Origin: JBFGJH01 sp041586155 | Lineage (GTDB): Bacteria > Actinomycetota > Acidimicrobiia > Spongiisociales > JAENVV01 | Direction of reading: 5' to 3' | DNA length: 64,000 nt | Assembly (NCBI GenBank): GCA_041586155.1 | Contig: JBFHAT010000003.1 | Span: 59,174-123,173 of the forward strand | In this document: in pieces, positions 17,453-25,235 of the stretch | Numbering within the stretch: position 1 is the stretch's first letter | Layout of the letters: every line of letters starts with the position of its first letter | Notes under the pieces: model-generated | The model's input: only the letters and a program-made list of their open reading frames with translations | What the model was told of the DNA's origin: nothing | Database searches by the model: none | Made by a program: the position numbers and the translations under genes

Positions 17453-18184
17453 ATGGCTACACCCTACGTTTTCTACTCAGAGCCGGAAGTCACCTCGACA
17501 CAAGATCTGGCTCGCGCGGCGTACGAGGGAATGCCGGTGGTGTACACCGCTGAGCGCCAGACGCAGGGGAGGGGCCGGCGAGGTGCCCCGTGGTTGACCG
17601 CCGATGAGGCGTTGGCGGTCTCGGTGGCGTTCGGCCCGAGCTGGCCCTCGTCGGCGTGGCCGCGGTTCTCGCTTGCGGCCGGTCTCAGTGCTGCCGTCGC
17701 CGTGGATCGGCTGATGTCCACCGTCATCGAGCTGAAATGGCCGAACGATCTCATGATCGAAGGCCGCAAGGTGGGAGGTGTCCTGGCCGAGGCGGGACCG
17801 GACCTGGTCGTGATCGGGGTCGGCCTCAACCTGGTGTGGGAGCGCCCGCCTGAGGGAATGGGCGCCCTCGCCACCGAGCTGCCTCGCCCGCGGATCCGCG
17901 AAGAAATCGCACGTACATTCGCCGCCGACCTCCTCACCCGAGCATCCGGACCTCCCGAGGCGTGGGGGCGCGACGAGTACGTGGCACGCTGCCAGACGAT
18001 CGGGCGGACAGTCTCGTGGCAACCGGCGGGGCGCGGTCACGTGGTGGGGGTCGACGACGAAGGGGCGCTGGTGGTGGACACGGATCGGGGGCGCATCACC
18101 CTTCGATCAGGCGCCGTCGCCGAGCTGCGCGATGTGTCGGATCTGCAATCCGATGGCGACCGGCCCACGGGACACCGGCCGTGA
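17453..18184 (+). CDS. birA: Biotin-protein ligase (no DNA-binding domain)
   Basis: Attaches biotin to the carrier lysine of acyl-CoA carboxylases via biotinyl-AMP. 243 residues of catalytic and C-terminal SH3-like domains; no N-terminal helix-turn-helix, so it is a monofunctional ligase rather than a repressor. Motifs: STQD, the biotinyl-AMP loop GRGRRGAPW, KWPNDLMIEGRKVGGVLAE and GVGLNL. ATG at 17453 was chosen; an in-frame GTG at 17429 is possible but lies almost at the likely transcription start behind a TAGCGT box (17419-17424). It diverges from the carboxylase beta subunit over 55 bases, consistent with joint function. Confidence 0.92.
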   Translation: MATPYVFYSEPEVTSTQDLARAAYEGMPVVYTAERQTQGRGRRGAPWLTADEALAVSVAFGPSWPSSAWPRFSLAAGLSAAVAVDRLMSTVIELKWPNDLMIEGRKVGGVLAEAGPDLVVIGVGLNLVWERPPEGMGALATELPRPRIREEIARTFAADLLTRASGPPEAWGRDEYVARCQTIGRTVSWQPAGRGHVVGVDDEGALVVDTDRGRITLRSGAVAELRDVSDLQSDGDRPTGHRP

Positions 18185-18236
18185 ATCTCGGATGAGACAC
18201 CTCCTACTACCATGCCGCCGGATCCAAGGAGGTTGA

Positions 18237-18995
18237 GTGGCGGTCTTGCCGCACGAGGGCTCATACAACATTCTCTACCGGTCGTATGCCGTCCCGGTCG
18301 GGGCCGGGTCCCAACCCGGATACCTCGCTCGCCCCGACGAGGTGGGCCAGTACCCGGGCATCCTGGTGCTACCGGACATCTTCGGCCTCACGTCCTTCGA
18401 GAAGGAGCTGTGCCGTCGGCTGGCTCGCCGCGGATTCGTGGCGATCGCCCTCGATCTGTATCGCGACAACCGACCCCTTCCGGGCGCCGGCCTCGACGAG
18501 GCGGTGGAGGCATATGCCGCCACCTCGGATCGCCGGGCCCTGACCGACATCGACGAGGCGTACCAGTTCATGATGAGCGACGACGTCGAATGGGTGCTGG
18601 ACGCCCCGATCGGCCTGCTCGGACTCGACACCGGCGGCCGCTTCGCCCTTCTCTACGCAGCCGACCGTCCACACGTCGGCGCTGTCGCCGTGGTCCACGC
18701 TCCACTGGCCGGCGACGACGACCGGTCGTTGCAGGTCGTTGACGTCCTCGAACGTCTGACGATGCCGGTGTTGGGCCTCTATGGGAGGGAAGACGAACTC
18801 GTGCCCGCCGAGGGTGCAGACACGGCGGCGGAGCTCAACCCGAACGGGACCTGGATCGTCTACGAGGACACGGGCCACGATTTCATGAACGATGGCGCAA
18901 CCGGGTATCACCACGGGGCGGCCTCCGATGCAGAGGTTCGGCTCGTGCGGTTCTTCACCACCCACCTCGCCGCGCCGGTCATCCCGGCATACTGA
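18237..18995 (+). CDS. Dienelactone hydrolase family protein with Asp at nucleophile position
   Basis: Alpha/beta-hydrolase of 252 residues. The oxyanion-side segment GILVLPDIFGL and the acid/His regions GREDELVP (Asp186) and DTGHDF (His214) match dienelactone hydrolases. At the nucleophile elbow the family has G-x-C-x-G-G; here it reads GLDTGG with Asp131 in place of Cys. An Asp nucleophile is normal in haloalkane dehalogenases and epoxide hydrolases but not in this family, so activity may differ or be lost. GTG at 18237 follows AAGGAGG by six bases. Substrate unknown. Confidence 0.85.
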   Translation: MAVLPHEGSYNILYRSYAVPVGAGSQPGYLARPDEVGQYPGILVLPDIFGLTSFEKELCRRLARRGFVAIALDLYRDNRPLPGAGLDEAVEAYAATSDRRALTDIDEAYQFMMSDDVEWVLDAPIGLLGLDTGGRFALLYAADRPHVGAVAVVHAPLAGDDDRSLQVVDVLERLTMPVLGLYGREDELVPAEGADTAAELNPNGTWIVYEDTGHDFMNDGATGYHHGAASDAEVRLVRFFTTHLAAPVIPAY

Positions 18996-18999
18996 ACCC

Positions 19000-20307
19000 A
19001 TGGCCGGCGGCACTCGTGCTTGGCGGATCCTCCGATGGACGATCGTCCTCGCCCTGGTGGTAGCGAACGTCGCGGTTCTCTACGCGATCCGCAAGGTGGA
19101 CGATGTGCAGGATGCCATCGCGGAAACGTTCGTGACCGTTCCGGAGATGGGACAAGTGCTGGACGAGCCACCGCCCCCGGAAGACCGGGATCCGGTCACC
19201 ATCCTGGTGCTCGGCTCCGACTCACGGGAGAACCTGCCCGACGAGCTGCTGTCGGACTTCGGCGACTTCGGTGGGCAGCGCGCCGACGTGATCATGCTGA
19301 TGCAGTTGATTCCCGATGCAGGCCGGATGCGCCTGCTCAGCATTCCGCGAGACCTCAAAGTCGACATCGAGGGCTACGGTTCCGACAAACTCAATGCAGC
19401 GTATGCGTACGGCGGTGCTCCCCTGATGGTCGACACCGTGCGCAACATCACGGGATTGCCGATCCATCATTACCTGGAGGTCGACTTCGTTGGGTTCGCC
19501 GGCCTGGTGGACGAGCTCGGGGGAGTCGTGATCGATTTCCCCCATCAGGCGCGAGACCTCAAATCGGGACTGTCGGTCGAGGCTGGTAGGCAGCGCCTCG
19601 ACGGGATCACCGCCTTGGCCTACGCCCGGTCACGCAGCTATCAGGAACTGCGCGACGGATCGTGGACGTCAGTGGCGGCCAACGATCTGGGTCGGACGCA
19701 ACGGCAGCAGGATCTGGTGCTGGCGATCATGAACGAAGCACGCTCGCCGACCGCCGTCCTCGAAGTGGACAGAGTCATCTCTCGGCTCGGCGGTTACGTC
19801 TCCGTCGATCCGGGATTCCTTGGACTGGACTTCGTGGACCTGGGGTTGACGTTCCGCTCGCTGGGCACCGACGACATCGACCGGATGACCCTTCCCACGG
19901 AGTCGGTTCGGGAGAATGGCATCTGGTACGAAGTCCGATCCGAGCCTGCCGCCAGCGAGGCGCTCAGCGCGTTCCTCACTGCGGACTCCGAGATCCGCGC
20001 CACTCCGACCACCAGCGTCGAGTCGGCCCCCGCCATGCCGAGCGCCGCAGAACTGGCGCTCGAGGTGCTCAACGGGAACGGCCGCAAGGGTGCGGCGGGG
20101 GAGGTCGCCACGATGCTCGAAGCGTCCGGCTTCACGATCGACGCCGTCGGCGACGCCGACCACTACGACTACGGCGAGACGTTGATTCTCGCCACGAGCC
20201 TGGATGTGGGCGAGGTCGTGGCCTCTGCGCTCGGCTTCGGCTCCGTCGAGGTCGGCTCGCCGCCCGACGGCTACGACGTCGTCGTGATCGTCGGCGCAGA
20301 CAGATGA
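19000..20307 (+). CDS. LytR-CpsA-Psr (LCP) family protein with LytR_C domain
   Basis: 435 residues. An N-terminal signal-anchor helix (about residues 10-30) is followed by the LCP catalytic domain, which has VLGSDSRE, the QRADVIML Arg/Asp segment, the LLSIPRDLKVDI motif and DKLNAAYAYGG, then a C-terminal LytR_C domain (from about 345, LEVLNGNGRKGAA). LCP enzymes move lipid-linked glycopolymers onto peptidoglycan at the outer face of the membrane; in mycolata they attach arabinogalactan. ATG at 19000 starts 4 bases after the preceding stop. It sits just before sugar-nucleotide genes that could feed such a polymer. Confidence 0.92.
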   Translation: MAGGTRAWRILRWTIVLALVVANVAVLYAIRKVDDVQDAIAETFVTVPEMGQVLDEPPPPEDRDPVTILVLGSDSRENLPDELLSDFGDFGGQRADVIMLMQLIPDAGRMRLLSIPRDLKVDIEGYGSDKLNAAYAYGGAPLMVDTVRNITGLPIHHYLEVDFVGFAGLVDELGGVVIDFPHQARDLKSGLSVEAGRQRLDGITALAYARSRSYQELRDGSWTSVAANDLGRTQRQQDLVLAIMNEARSPTAVLEVDRVISRLGGYVSVDPGFLGLDFVDLGLTFRSLGTDDIDRMTLPTESVRENGIWYEVRSEPAASEALSAFLTADSEIRATPTTSVESAPAMPSAAELALEVLNGNGRKGAAGEVATMLEASGFTIDAVGDADHYDYGETLILATSLDVGEVVASALGFGSVEVGSPPDGYDVVVIVGADR

Positions 20308-20398
20308 GGCGGCCGCGGCGGCGAGCGCAGGGCTTCGGGCGCGTCAGGGTTCCGTTGCTACTCTGCCGGACTGGCACGACATGCATCGGGGGGTCGTC

Positions 20399-21658
20399 AT
20401 GCAGGTAGCGGTGATCGGCGCCGGGTACGTGGGCTTGGTTCAGGCAGTGGGGCTCGCTTCGCTCGGCCACGACGTTGCGGTCGGTGAAGCCGATCCGGTG
20501 CGGCGGGTGGCGCTCGAGCAGTCGAGGTCACCCATCTACGAGCCCGGCCTTCAGGATCTCCTCGAACGTGTCATCCAAGCGGGCACGCTGTCCATCCATG
20601 CCGACAATCGCGCAGCGGTGGCGGGATGCCATGTCGTATTCCTCGCCGTCCCCACGCCGTTGTCGGAGGACGGAACCGCGAATCTCTCGGCGGTCGATGC
20701 CGTCCTCGACGAGATTGGTCCCGTGCTGGAGGAGGGCGTCGTCGTCGCATTCAAGTCGACGGTCCCTGTGGGTACGGTTGCGGCAACCCAACGCCGGCTC
20801 GGCCCCAGGGTTCACGTTGCCAGCAACCCCGAATTCCTGCAGGAAGGCAACGCCGTCGCTGGCTTCTTTCACCCCGACCGCATCGTCGTCGGCGCTTCCG
20901 ACGACCGGGCAGCGCTCTTGCTGACCGACCTCTATGACGGCATCGACGCCCCGATCGTCCTGACCGACCCCGTCGCGGCGGAGCTGGCCAAGTACGCCGC
21001 CAATGCCTATCTGGCTACCAGGGTGACGTTCGCCAACTCCATCGCCAACGTCTGCGAGGCAGTCGGCGCCGACGTACATGAGGTGCTGCATGGGATGGGC
21101 TACGACCGTCGCATCGGCCACCACTTCATGCGACCCGGGCCGGGCTACGGAGGGTCGTGCTTCCCCAAGGACACTGCCGCGCTGGTCTCGGTTGCCGGCG
21201 ACGCAGGCTACGACTTCTCGCTGCTCAAGGCCGTGATCGCCGAGAACGACGCTCAGCGACGCCGGATCTTGCACAAGGTCGAGCGCGCCGTGGGCGGGGA
21301 TCTGTCGGGATCGCGGGTTGCCGTCTGGGGTGCGACATTCAAAGCGGGGACCGACGACTTGCGCGACTCGCCGGCGTTGTGGCTGATCCGCCAGCTCATG
21401 GCGCACGGGGCGGTGCCGGTCGTGTTCGACCCGCTGGTGGTCGTCGACGGTGTCGAGAACGCGCCCGACCCGCTCGCCGCGGCGCATGGGGCGGATGCGG
21501 TGCTGCTCGGAACCGAATGGACGGATTTCGCCAAGGTCGATCTCGTTCAGCTCGCCGAGGTGATGGCGGGCCGGCATGTGATCGACGCCAGAAACCTGCT
21601 CGACCCCGAACAGGTGAGAGCTGCCGGACTGGTCTACACAGGCGTCGGTCGGCAGTGA
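20399..21658 (+). CDS. ugd: UDP-glucose 6-dehydrogenase
   Basis: Oxidises UDP-glucose to UDP-glucuronate with two NAD+. 419 residues with the N-terminal NAD-binding motif VIGAGYVGLV, the SNPEFLQEGNAV and FFHPDRIVVG segments, the catalytic cysteine in PGPGYGGSCFPKDT, and a C-terminal UDP-binding domain (VWGATFKAGTDDLRDSPA). Start ATG at 20399 is preferred over ATG at 20381 because a G-rich ribosome site (CGGGGGG) precedes it. Its stop overlaps the start of the next epimerase-like gene (TGATG), so the three sugar-nucleotide genes form one operon. Confidence 0.94.
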   Translation: MQVAVIGAGYVGLVQAVGLASLGHDVAVGEADPVRRVALEQSRSPIYEPGLQDLLERVIQAGTLSIHADNRAAVAGCHVVFLAVPTPLSEDGTANLSAVDAVLDEIGPVLEEGVVVAFKSTVPVGTVAATQRRLGPRVHVASNPEFLQEGNAVAGFFHPDRIVVGASDDRAALLLTDLYDGIDAPIVLTDPVAAELAKYAANAYLATRVTFANSIANVCEAVGADVHEVLHGMGYDRRIGHHFMRPGPGYGGSCFPKDTAALVSVAGDAGYDFSLLKAVIAENDAQRRRILHKVERAVGGDLSGSRVAVWGATFKAGTDDLRDSPALWLIRQLMAHGAVPVVFDPLVVVDGVENAPDPLAAAHGADAVLLGTEWTDFAKVDLVQLAEVMAGRHVIDARNLLDPEQVRAAGLVYTGVGRQ

Positions 21659-22605
21659 TGGTTCTCGCCGGCAGGCGCGTCCTCGTCACAGGTGGGGCGG
21701 GATTCCTCGGCGTCAACCTCGTGGAGCGGTTGGTTGGTCTCGAAGCGGAGGTGACGGTCGTGGACAACATGGCGACGCCGTCGCCAATACCGCCCATCGT
21801 CGAGATCATCGAGGCGGACGTGCGGGCGATGCCCGATTTTCCCGAGCACTTCGATGTGATCTTTCACCTCGCTGCCACCGCCTCGCCCCCTCGATATCTC
21901 GCCGACCCGGTCGATACGCTCGAAACGAGCGCCGAGGGAACTCGCGCGGTGCTCGACCTCGCCGCGCAGACCGATGCCCGCCTCGTGTTCACCTCTACCT
22001 CAGAGGTCTATGGCGACCCCGACGTCCACCCTCAGCCGGAGTCCTACGTGGGAGCGGTGGACGTCCAAGCCGAACGCGCCTGCTATGACGAGGGCAAGCG
22101 CTACGCCGAAGCGCTCATCTATGCGTTCCGCCGGATGGGTCGCTACACCGATGGCCGGATCGCCCGCATCTTCAACACCTACGGCCCTGGCATGGACCCC
22201 AACGACGGGCGGGTGGTCTCCAACTTCCTGACTCAAGCCTTGGCGGGCGAGCCGTTGTCGGTGTACGGCGACGGCTCGCAAACCCGTTCACTCTGCTACG
22301 TCGACGACCTGATCGATGGGCTGGTGCGACTGGCCCAGACAGATGATCCCCGGGCCGTGGGTGGTCCGATCAACCTGGGCTCGCAGTTCGAGGTGACGGT
22401 CGCGCAGCTGGCCGACCTGGTCGCATCGATCGTGGGAGACACCGGTCGGCGTCACGCCCGCCTCCCCGAAGCCGACCCGGCCCGACGGCGACCGGATACG
22501 ACACTGGCGTCGGAGGTCCTCGACTGGGAGGCATCGACGCCGATCGAGGTGGGGTTGGCTGCGACGGCCGAGTACTTCCGGTCGTTCCGGAACACCAGGG
22601 TATGA
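21658..22605 (+). CDS. UDP-glucuronate decarboxylase-like (UXS) SDR enzyme
   Basis: NAD-dependent extended short-chain dehydrogenase of 315 residues. GGAGFLGVNL binds NAD; TATASPPRYL-like ATASPPRYLADPVDTLETS, STSEVYGDPDVHPQ and ACYDEGKRYAE (YxxxK catalytic pair) closely resemble UDP-xylose synthases, which convert UDP-glucuronate to UDP-xylose. Directly following UDP-glucose dehydrogenase by a TGATG overlap, this makes a UDP-glucose to UDP-xylose route plausible. Another UDP-sugar 4-epimerase activity cannot be excluded from sequence alone. Confidence 0.87.
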   Translation: MVLAGRRVLVTGGAGFLGVNLVERLVGLEAEVTVVDNMATPSPIPPIVEIIEADVRAMPDFPEHFDVIFHLAATASPPRYLADPVDTLETSAEGTRAVLDLAAQTDARLVFTSTSEVYGDPDVHPQPESYVGAVDVQAERACYDEGKRYAEALIYAFRRMGRYTDGRIARIFNTYGPGMDPNDGRVVSNFLTQALAGEPLSVYGDGSQTRSLCYVDDLIDGLVRLAQTDDPRAVGGPINLGSQFEVTVAQLADLVASIVGDTGRRHARLPEADPARRRPDTTLASEVLDWEASTPIEVGLAATAEYFRSFRNTRV

Positions 22606-23564
22606 AGGGCATCGACGGCATCCGTCGAGCACTGGTCACGGGTGGGGCCGGCTTCATCGGATCGCACTTGGTTGACCGGCTCGTCGACCACGATGTCGAG
22701 GTGCTCGTGGTCGACGACCTCTCCACCGGCCGGTTCGACTTTCTCGCCGAGGCGCGCGCTCGCGGCAGCGTCGCACTGCACCGCATCGATGTCCGGTCCG
22801 AGGGACTCGGCATGGTGGTCGAGCGGTTCCATCCGGACACGATCTTCCACCTCGCTGCGCAGGCTTCCGTCCCTGCCTCGATGAGCGATCCCCGCAACGA
22901 CGCCGACATCAACGTGATGGGAACCATCAATCTCTTGGAGACGGCCCGGGCTGTCGGCGCGCGCCGGTTCGTGTTCGTCTCGTCGGGTGGTGCGCTGCAT
23001 GGAGCGGGCTCGAAGCTTCCGTCGAAGGAGACACACGCGTTCCGGCCGGAATCGCCGTACGGGGTATCCAAGATGGTGGCACTGGCCTACCTCGACTTCT
23101 ATCGGTCGCGCCACGGCATCGACTACGTCGCGCTCGCTCCCTCCAACGTGTACGGGCCTCGACAGAACTCGTCCGCCGAAGGCGGCGTCGTGGCGATTTT
23201 TGCGCGCGCCATGCTGGTCGGCCGACCCACGGTGATCTATGGGGACGGCGAGCAGACCCGGGACTTCGTGTTCGTGGAGGACGTCGTCGAGGCATTGATC
23301 GCCGGCGCCCGCAAGTTGGGAGGCAAGTTCTTGCACGTTTCCACGGGGATGGAGACCTCGATCAACGCTTTGCACGAGATCATGGCCGAGATCGTGCCGA
23401 CCGACCGGTCGCCTCGTCACGAAGCCGAGAAGCCCGGTGACATACGGCGGTCGTGGCTCGATTCCAGCGCGGCGCGCAAGCACCTCGGTTGGGAAGCATG
23501 GACACCGCTCGACGAGGGCCTCGCCGCCACCGTTGCCTGGCTCAGGGCCAATCCAGAGCCCTGA
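22602..23564 (+). CDS. NAD-dependent nucleotide-sugar epimerase (GalE-like)
   Basis: Extended SDR epimerase of 320 residues: NAD motif GGAGFIGSHL, active-site VSSGGALHG and SPYGVSKMV (Tyr-x-x-x-Lys), and NVYGPRQN and GDGEQTRDFVFVEDV in the substrate half. These fit UDP-glucose/UDP-GlcNAc 4-epimerases and their relatives. ATG start overlaps the preceding stop by 4 bases. It ends 3 bases from the convergent cofE gene. Exact sugar not determined. Confidence 0.88.
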   Translation: MKGIDGIRRALVTGGAGFIGSHLVDRLVDHDVEVLVVDDLSTGRFDFLAEARARGSVALHRIDVRSEGLGMVVERFHPDTIFHLAAQASVPASMSDPRNDADINVMGTINLLETARAVGARRFVFVSSGGALHGAGSKLPSKETHAFRPESPYGVSKMVALAYLDFYRSRHGIDYVALAPSNVYGPRQNSSAEGGVVAIFARAMLVGRPTVIYGDGEQTRDFVFVEDVVEALIAGARKLGGKFLHVSTGMETSINALHEIMAEIVPTDRSPRHEAEKPGDIRRSWLDSSAARKHLGWEAWTPLDEGLAATVAWLRANPEP

Positions 23565-23567
23565 GCG

Positions 23568-24254
23568 TCACCGAAACAGGTCGTCGGCCGGCGATCGAAC
23601 CAGATCGCGTCCCGTCCCGGCGGGAAGGCCCTCGAGATCCAGCCCCCGGACTACCGCCACCGGGATGTTCCGAGACTTGCCCATCACGAGATCGGCTGCG
23701 GCGGCGATCTCATCCGCCACGGCGACCTGTGTCACGACCAGCTCGTTTCCGTGCGAGTCGGTCGTTCCTCGATGGTCAACGATTGCGGGAATCCCTGCCA
23801 CGCCGATCGCCACGTCGGTCAGTCCTTGGCGCCACGCTCGACCGAACGTGTCGGTGATGACGACTGCCGGTGCAATGCCGACGAGACGTTCGAGCCGGGT
23901 CCGAATCCGCCGGGCCGAGCGGTCGGGATCCCGCGGGAGGAGGACGACGAGGCCCGCCTCCACGTTGGATCGATCGACTCCGGCGTTTGCGCACACGAAC
24001 CCGTGGGGCGTCTCCGTGATCACCAAGTCGCCGCGCCGGCGGATGATCTGAACCGCTTCGGCCTCGATGATCGCGCGACGCTCCTCTTCGTCGGCGTAGG
24101 TTCGGATCGCTCCTTCGGCCTTGGAGACGACCTTGTGGGTCACGACCACCACGTCGCCCGACACCAGCTCGAAGGTCAGCGCATCGGCGATCAGCGCGGC
24201 GATGTCGTCGCCTTCGGCCACCTCGCCGATGCCCTCGACCGGGAATACTCGCAT
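23568..24254 (-). CDS. cofE: Coenzyme F420-0:L-glutamate ligase
   Basis: Adds L-glutamate residues to F420-0 using GTP. 228 residues of CofE type: VFPVEGIGEV, VVVTHKVVSKAEG, TPHGFVCANAGVDRSN and DTFGRAWRQG are typical. It lacks the ~200-residue nitroreductase-like C-terminal domain that completes FbiB in mycobacteria, so it matches the archaeal CofE length. ATG at 24254 overlaps the cofD stop (TGATG); an upstream in-frame ATG at 24278 would overlap cofD further and is not preferred. Its presence with cofD shows this organism makes coenzyme F420. Confidence 0.93.
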   Translation of the reverse strand: MRVFPVEGIGEVAEGDDIAALIADALTFELVSGDVVVVTHKVVSKAEGAIRTYADEEERRAIIEAEAVQIIRRRGDLVITETPHGFVCANAGVDRSNVEAGLVVLLPRDPDRSARRIRTRLERLVGIAPAVVITDTFGRAWRQGLTDVAIGVAGIPAIVDHRGTTDSHGNELVVTQVAVADEIAAAADLVMGKSRNIPVAVVRGLDLEGLPAGTGRDLVRSPADDLFR

Positions 24255-25174
24255 CAAGCGACGAGGTCCAGCAGCCATTCGGCGAAGTCGGTCGATTGCT
24301 CAGCAGTCGTGAGCATGGTGCTGCGAACGTGGATCGTCACGTCACTCGCGGTGAGTGAACTCCGTTCCGATGCATCGCCGGTGTCGATCACGAGATCCCG
24401 GACGAGACCGTCGTAGGCTTGGATGACACCGAGATTCCCCCGCGCCAGGCCCACGTCTGCCATCACGATGTGGGCGGGACCCTTCAATGCTTCACCCCCG
24501 AACAGCGGGCTGACCGCGATGACGCGGGGCGCCGATGCCACCGCCGCAGCGATGCCCGGCACTGCCAAGATCGGCCAGATGGAAAGCACAGGGTTGGATG
24601 GGCCGATCACGACAGCATCTGCTTCCGAGAGCGCCTCGAGAACGCCAGGAGCCGGCGTGGAGTCCTCTACCCCCTCGAACCGCACGTCGCGCACGCGGTC
24701 ACGATGTTGTCGGGTCACGAAATACTCGCGAAACGACAGCCAGTCGCCGCCGTCGATCTGGATGGCCGTCGACACTCGCTGGTCGCTCATCGGGAGCACT
24801 TCGGGGATCAGCTGGAGAAGGGAGCCGAGCCGTCGGGTCACCTCTGACAAGGGCACTCCTTCTGAGAGAAGCTGACTCCGATAGAGGTTCGTCGCCAGGT
24901 CGGCGTCGCCGATGCGAAAGCTCGTGTCGATCTCGAATCCATTCATGTGGTCCATCACGCTGAACCGGTCGTCGGCCAGACCCCATCCATCCGGTCCTTC
25001 GATGCCGCTCATCGTGTACATGACGGTATCGAGGTCGGGCGACACCGTCAGGCCGTAGATGACGGCGTCGTCACCGGTGTTCACGACGACCGTGAGGTCG
25101 CGTTGCAGGATTCGACCCAATCCCCGCGCCAGCCGCGCACCTCCGACTCCGCCCGAGAGCAGCACGATCTTCAT
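24254..25174 (-). CDS. cofD: 2-phospho-L-lactate (phosphoenolpyruvate) transferase, F420 synthesis
   Basis: CofD/FbiA transfers the phospho-lactyl or enolpyruvyl group from the guanylylated donor to the deazaflavin Fo. 306 residues beginning LLSGGVGGARLARGLG, with VVNTGDD, GLTVSPDLDTVMYT and the late GPSNPVLSIWPIL motif. Length and motifs fit the family. ATG at 25174 diverges from a glycosyltransferase gene over 61 bases. The Fo synthase (FbiC) and guanylyltransferase (CofC/FbiD) are not in the window. Confidence 0.94.
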   Translation of the reverse strand: MKIVLLSGGVGGARLARGLGRILQRDLTVVVNTGDDAVIYGLTVSPDLDTVMYTMSGIEGPDGWGLADDRFSVMDHMNGFEIDTSFRIGDADLATNLYRSQLLSEGVPLSEVTRRLGSLLQLIPEVLPMSDQRVSTAIQIDGGDWLSFREYFVTRQHRDRVRDVRFEGVEDSTPAPGVLEALSEADAVVIGPSNPVLSIWPILAVPGIAAAVASAPRVIAVSPLFGGEALKGPAHIVMADVGLARGNLGVIQAYDGLVRDLVIDTGDASERSSLTASDVTIHVRSTMLTTAEQSTDFAEWLLDLVA

Positions 25175-25235
25175 TCTCTACCGGCCTCCGCTTGGATTGC
25201 CCTTTTCATACAAGGACTCCAGAATACGACCTCAC

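Noticed and set aside
24254..24278. Start of cofE at the earlier ATG (24278)
   Set aside because: It would overlap cofD by 25 bases, whereas ATG at 24254 gives the usual TGATG coupling and the family's start motif immediately.
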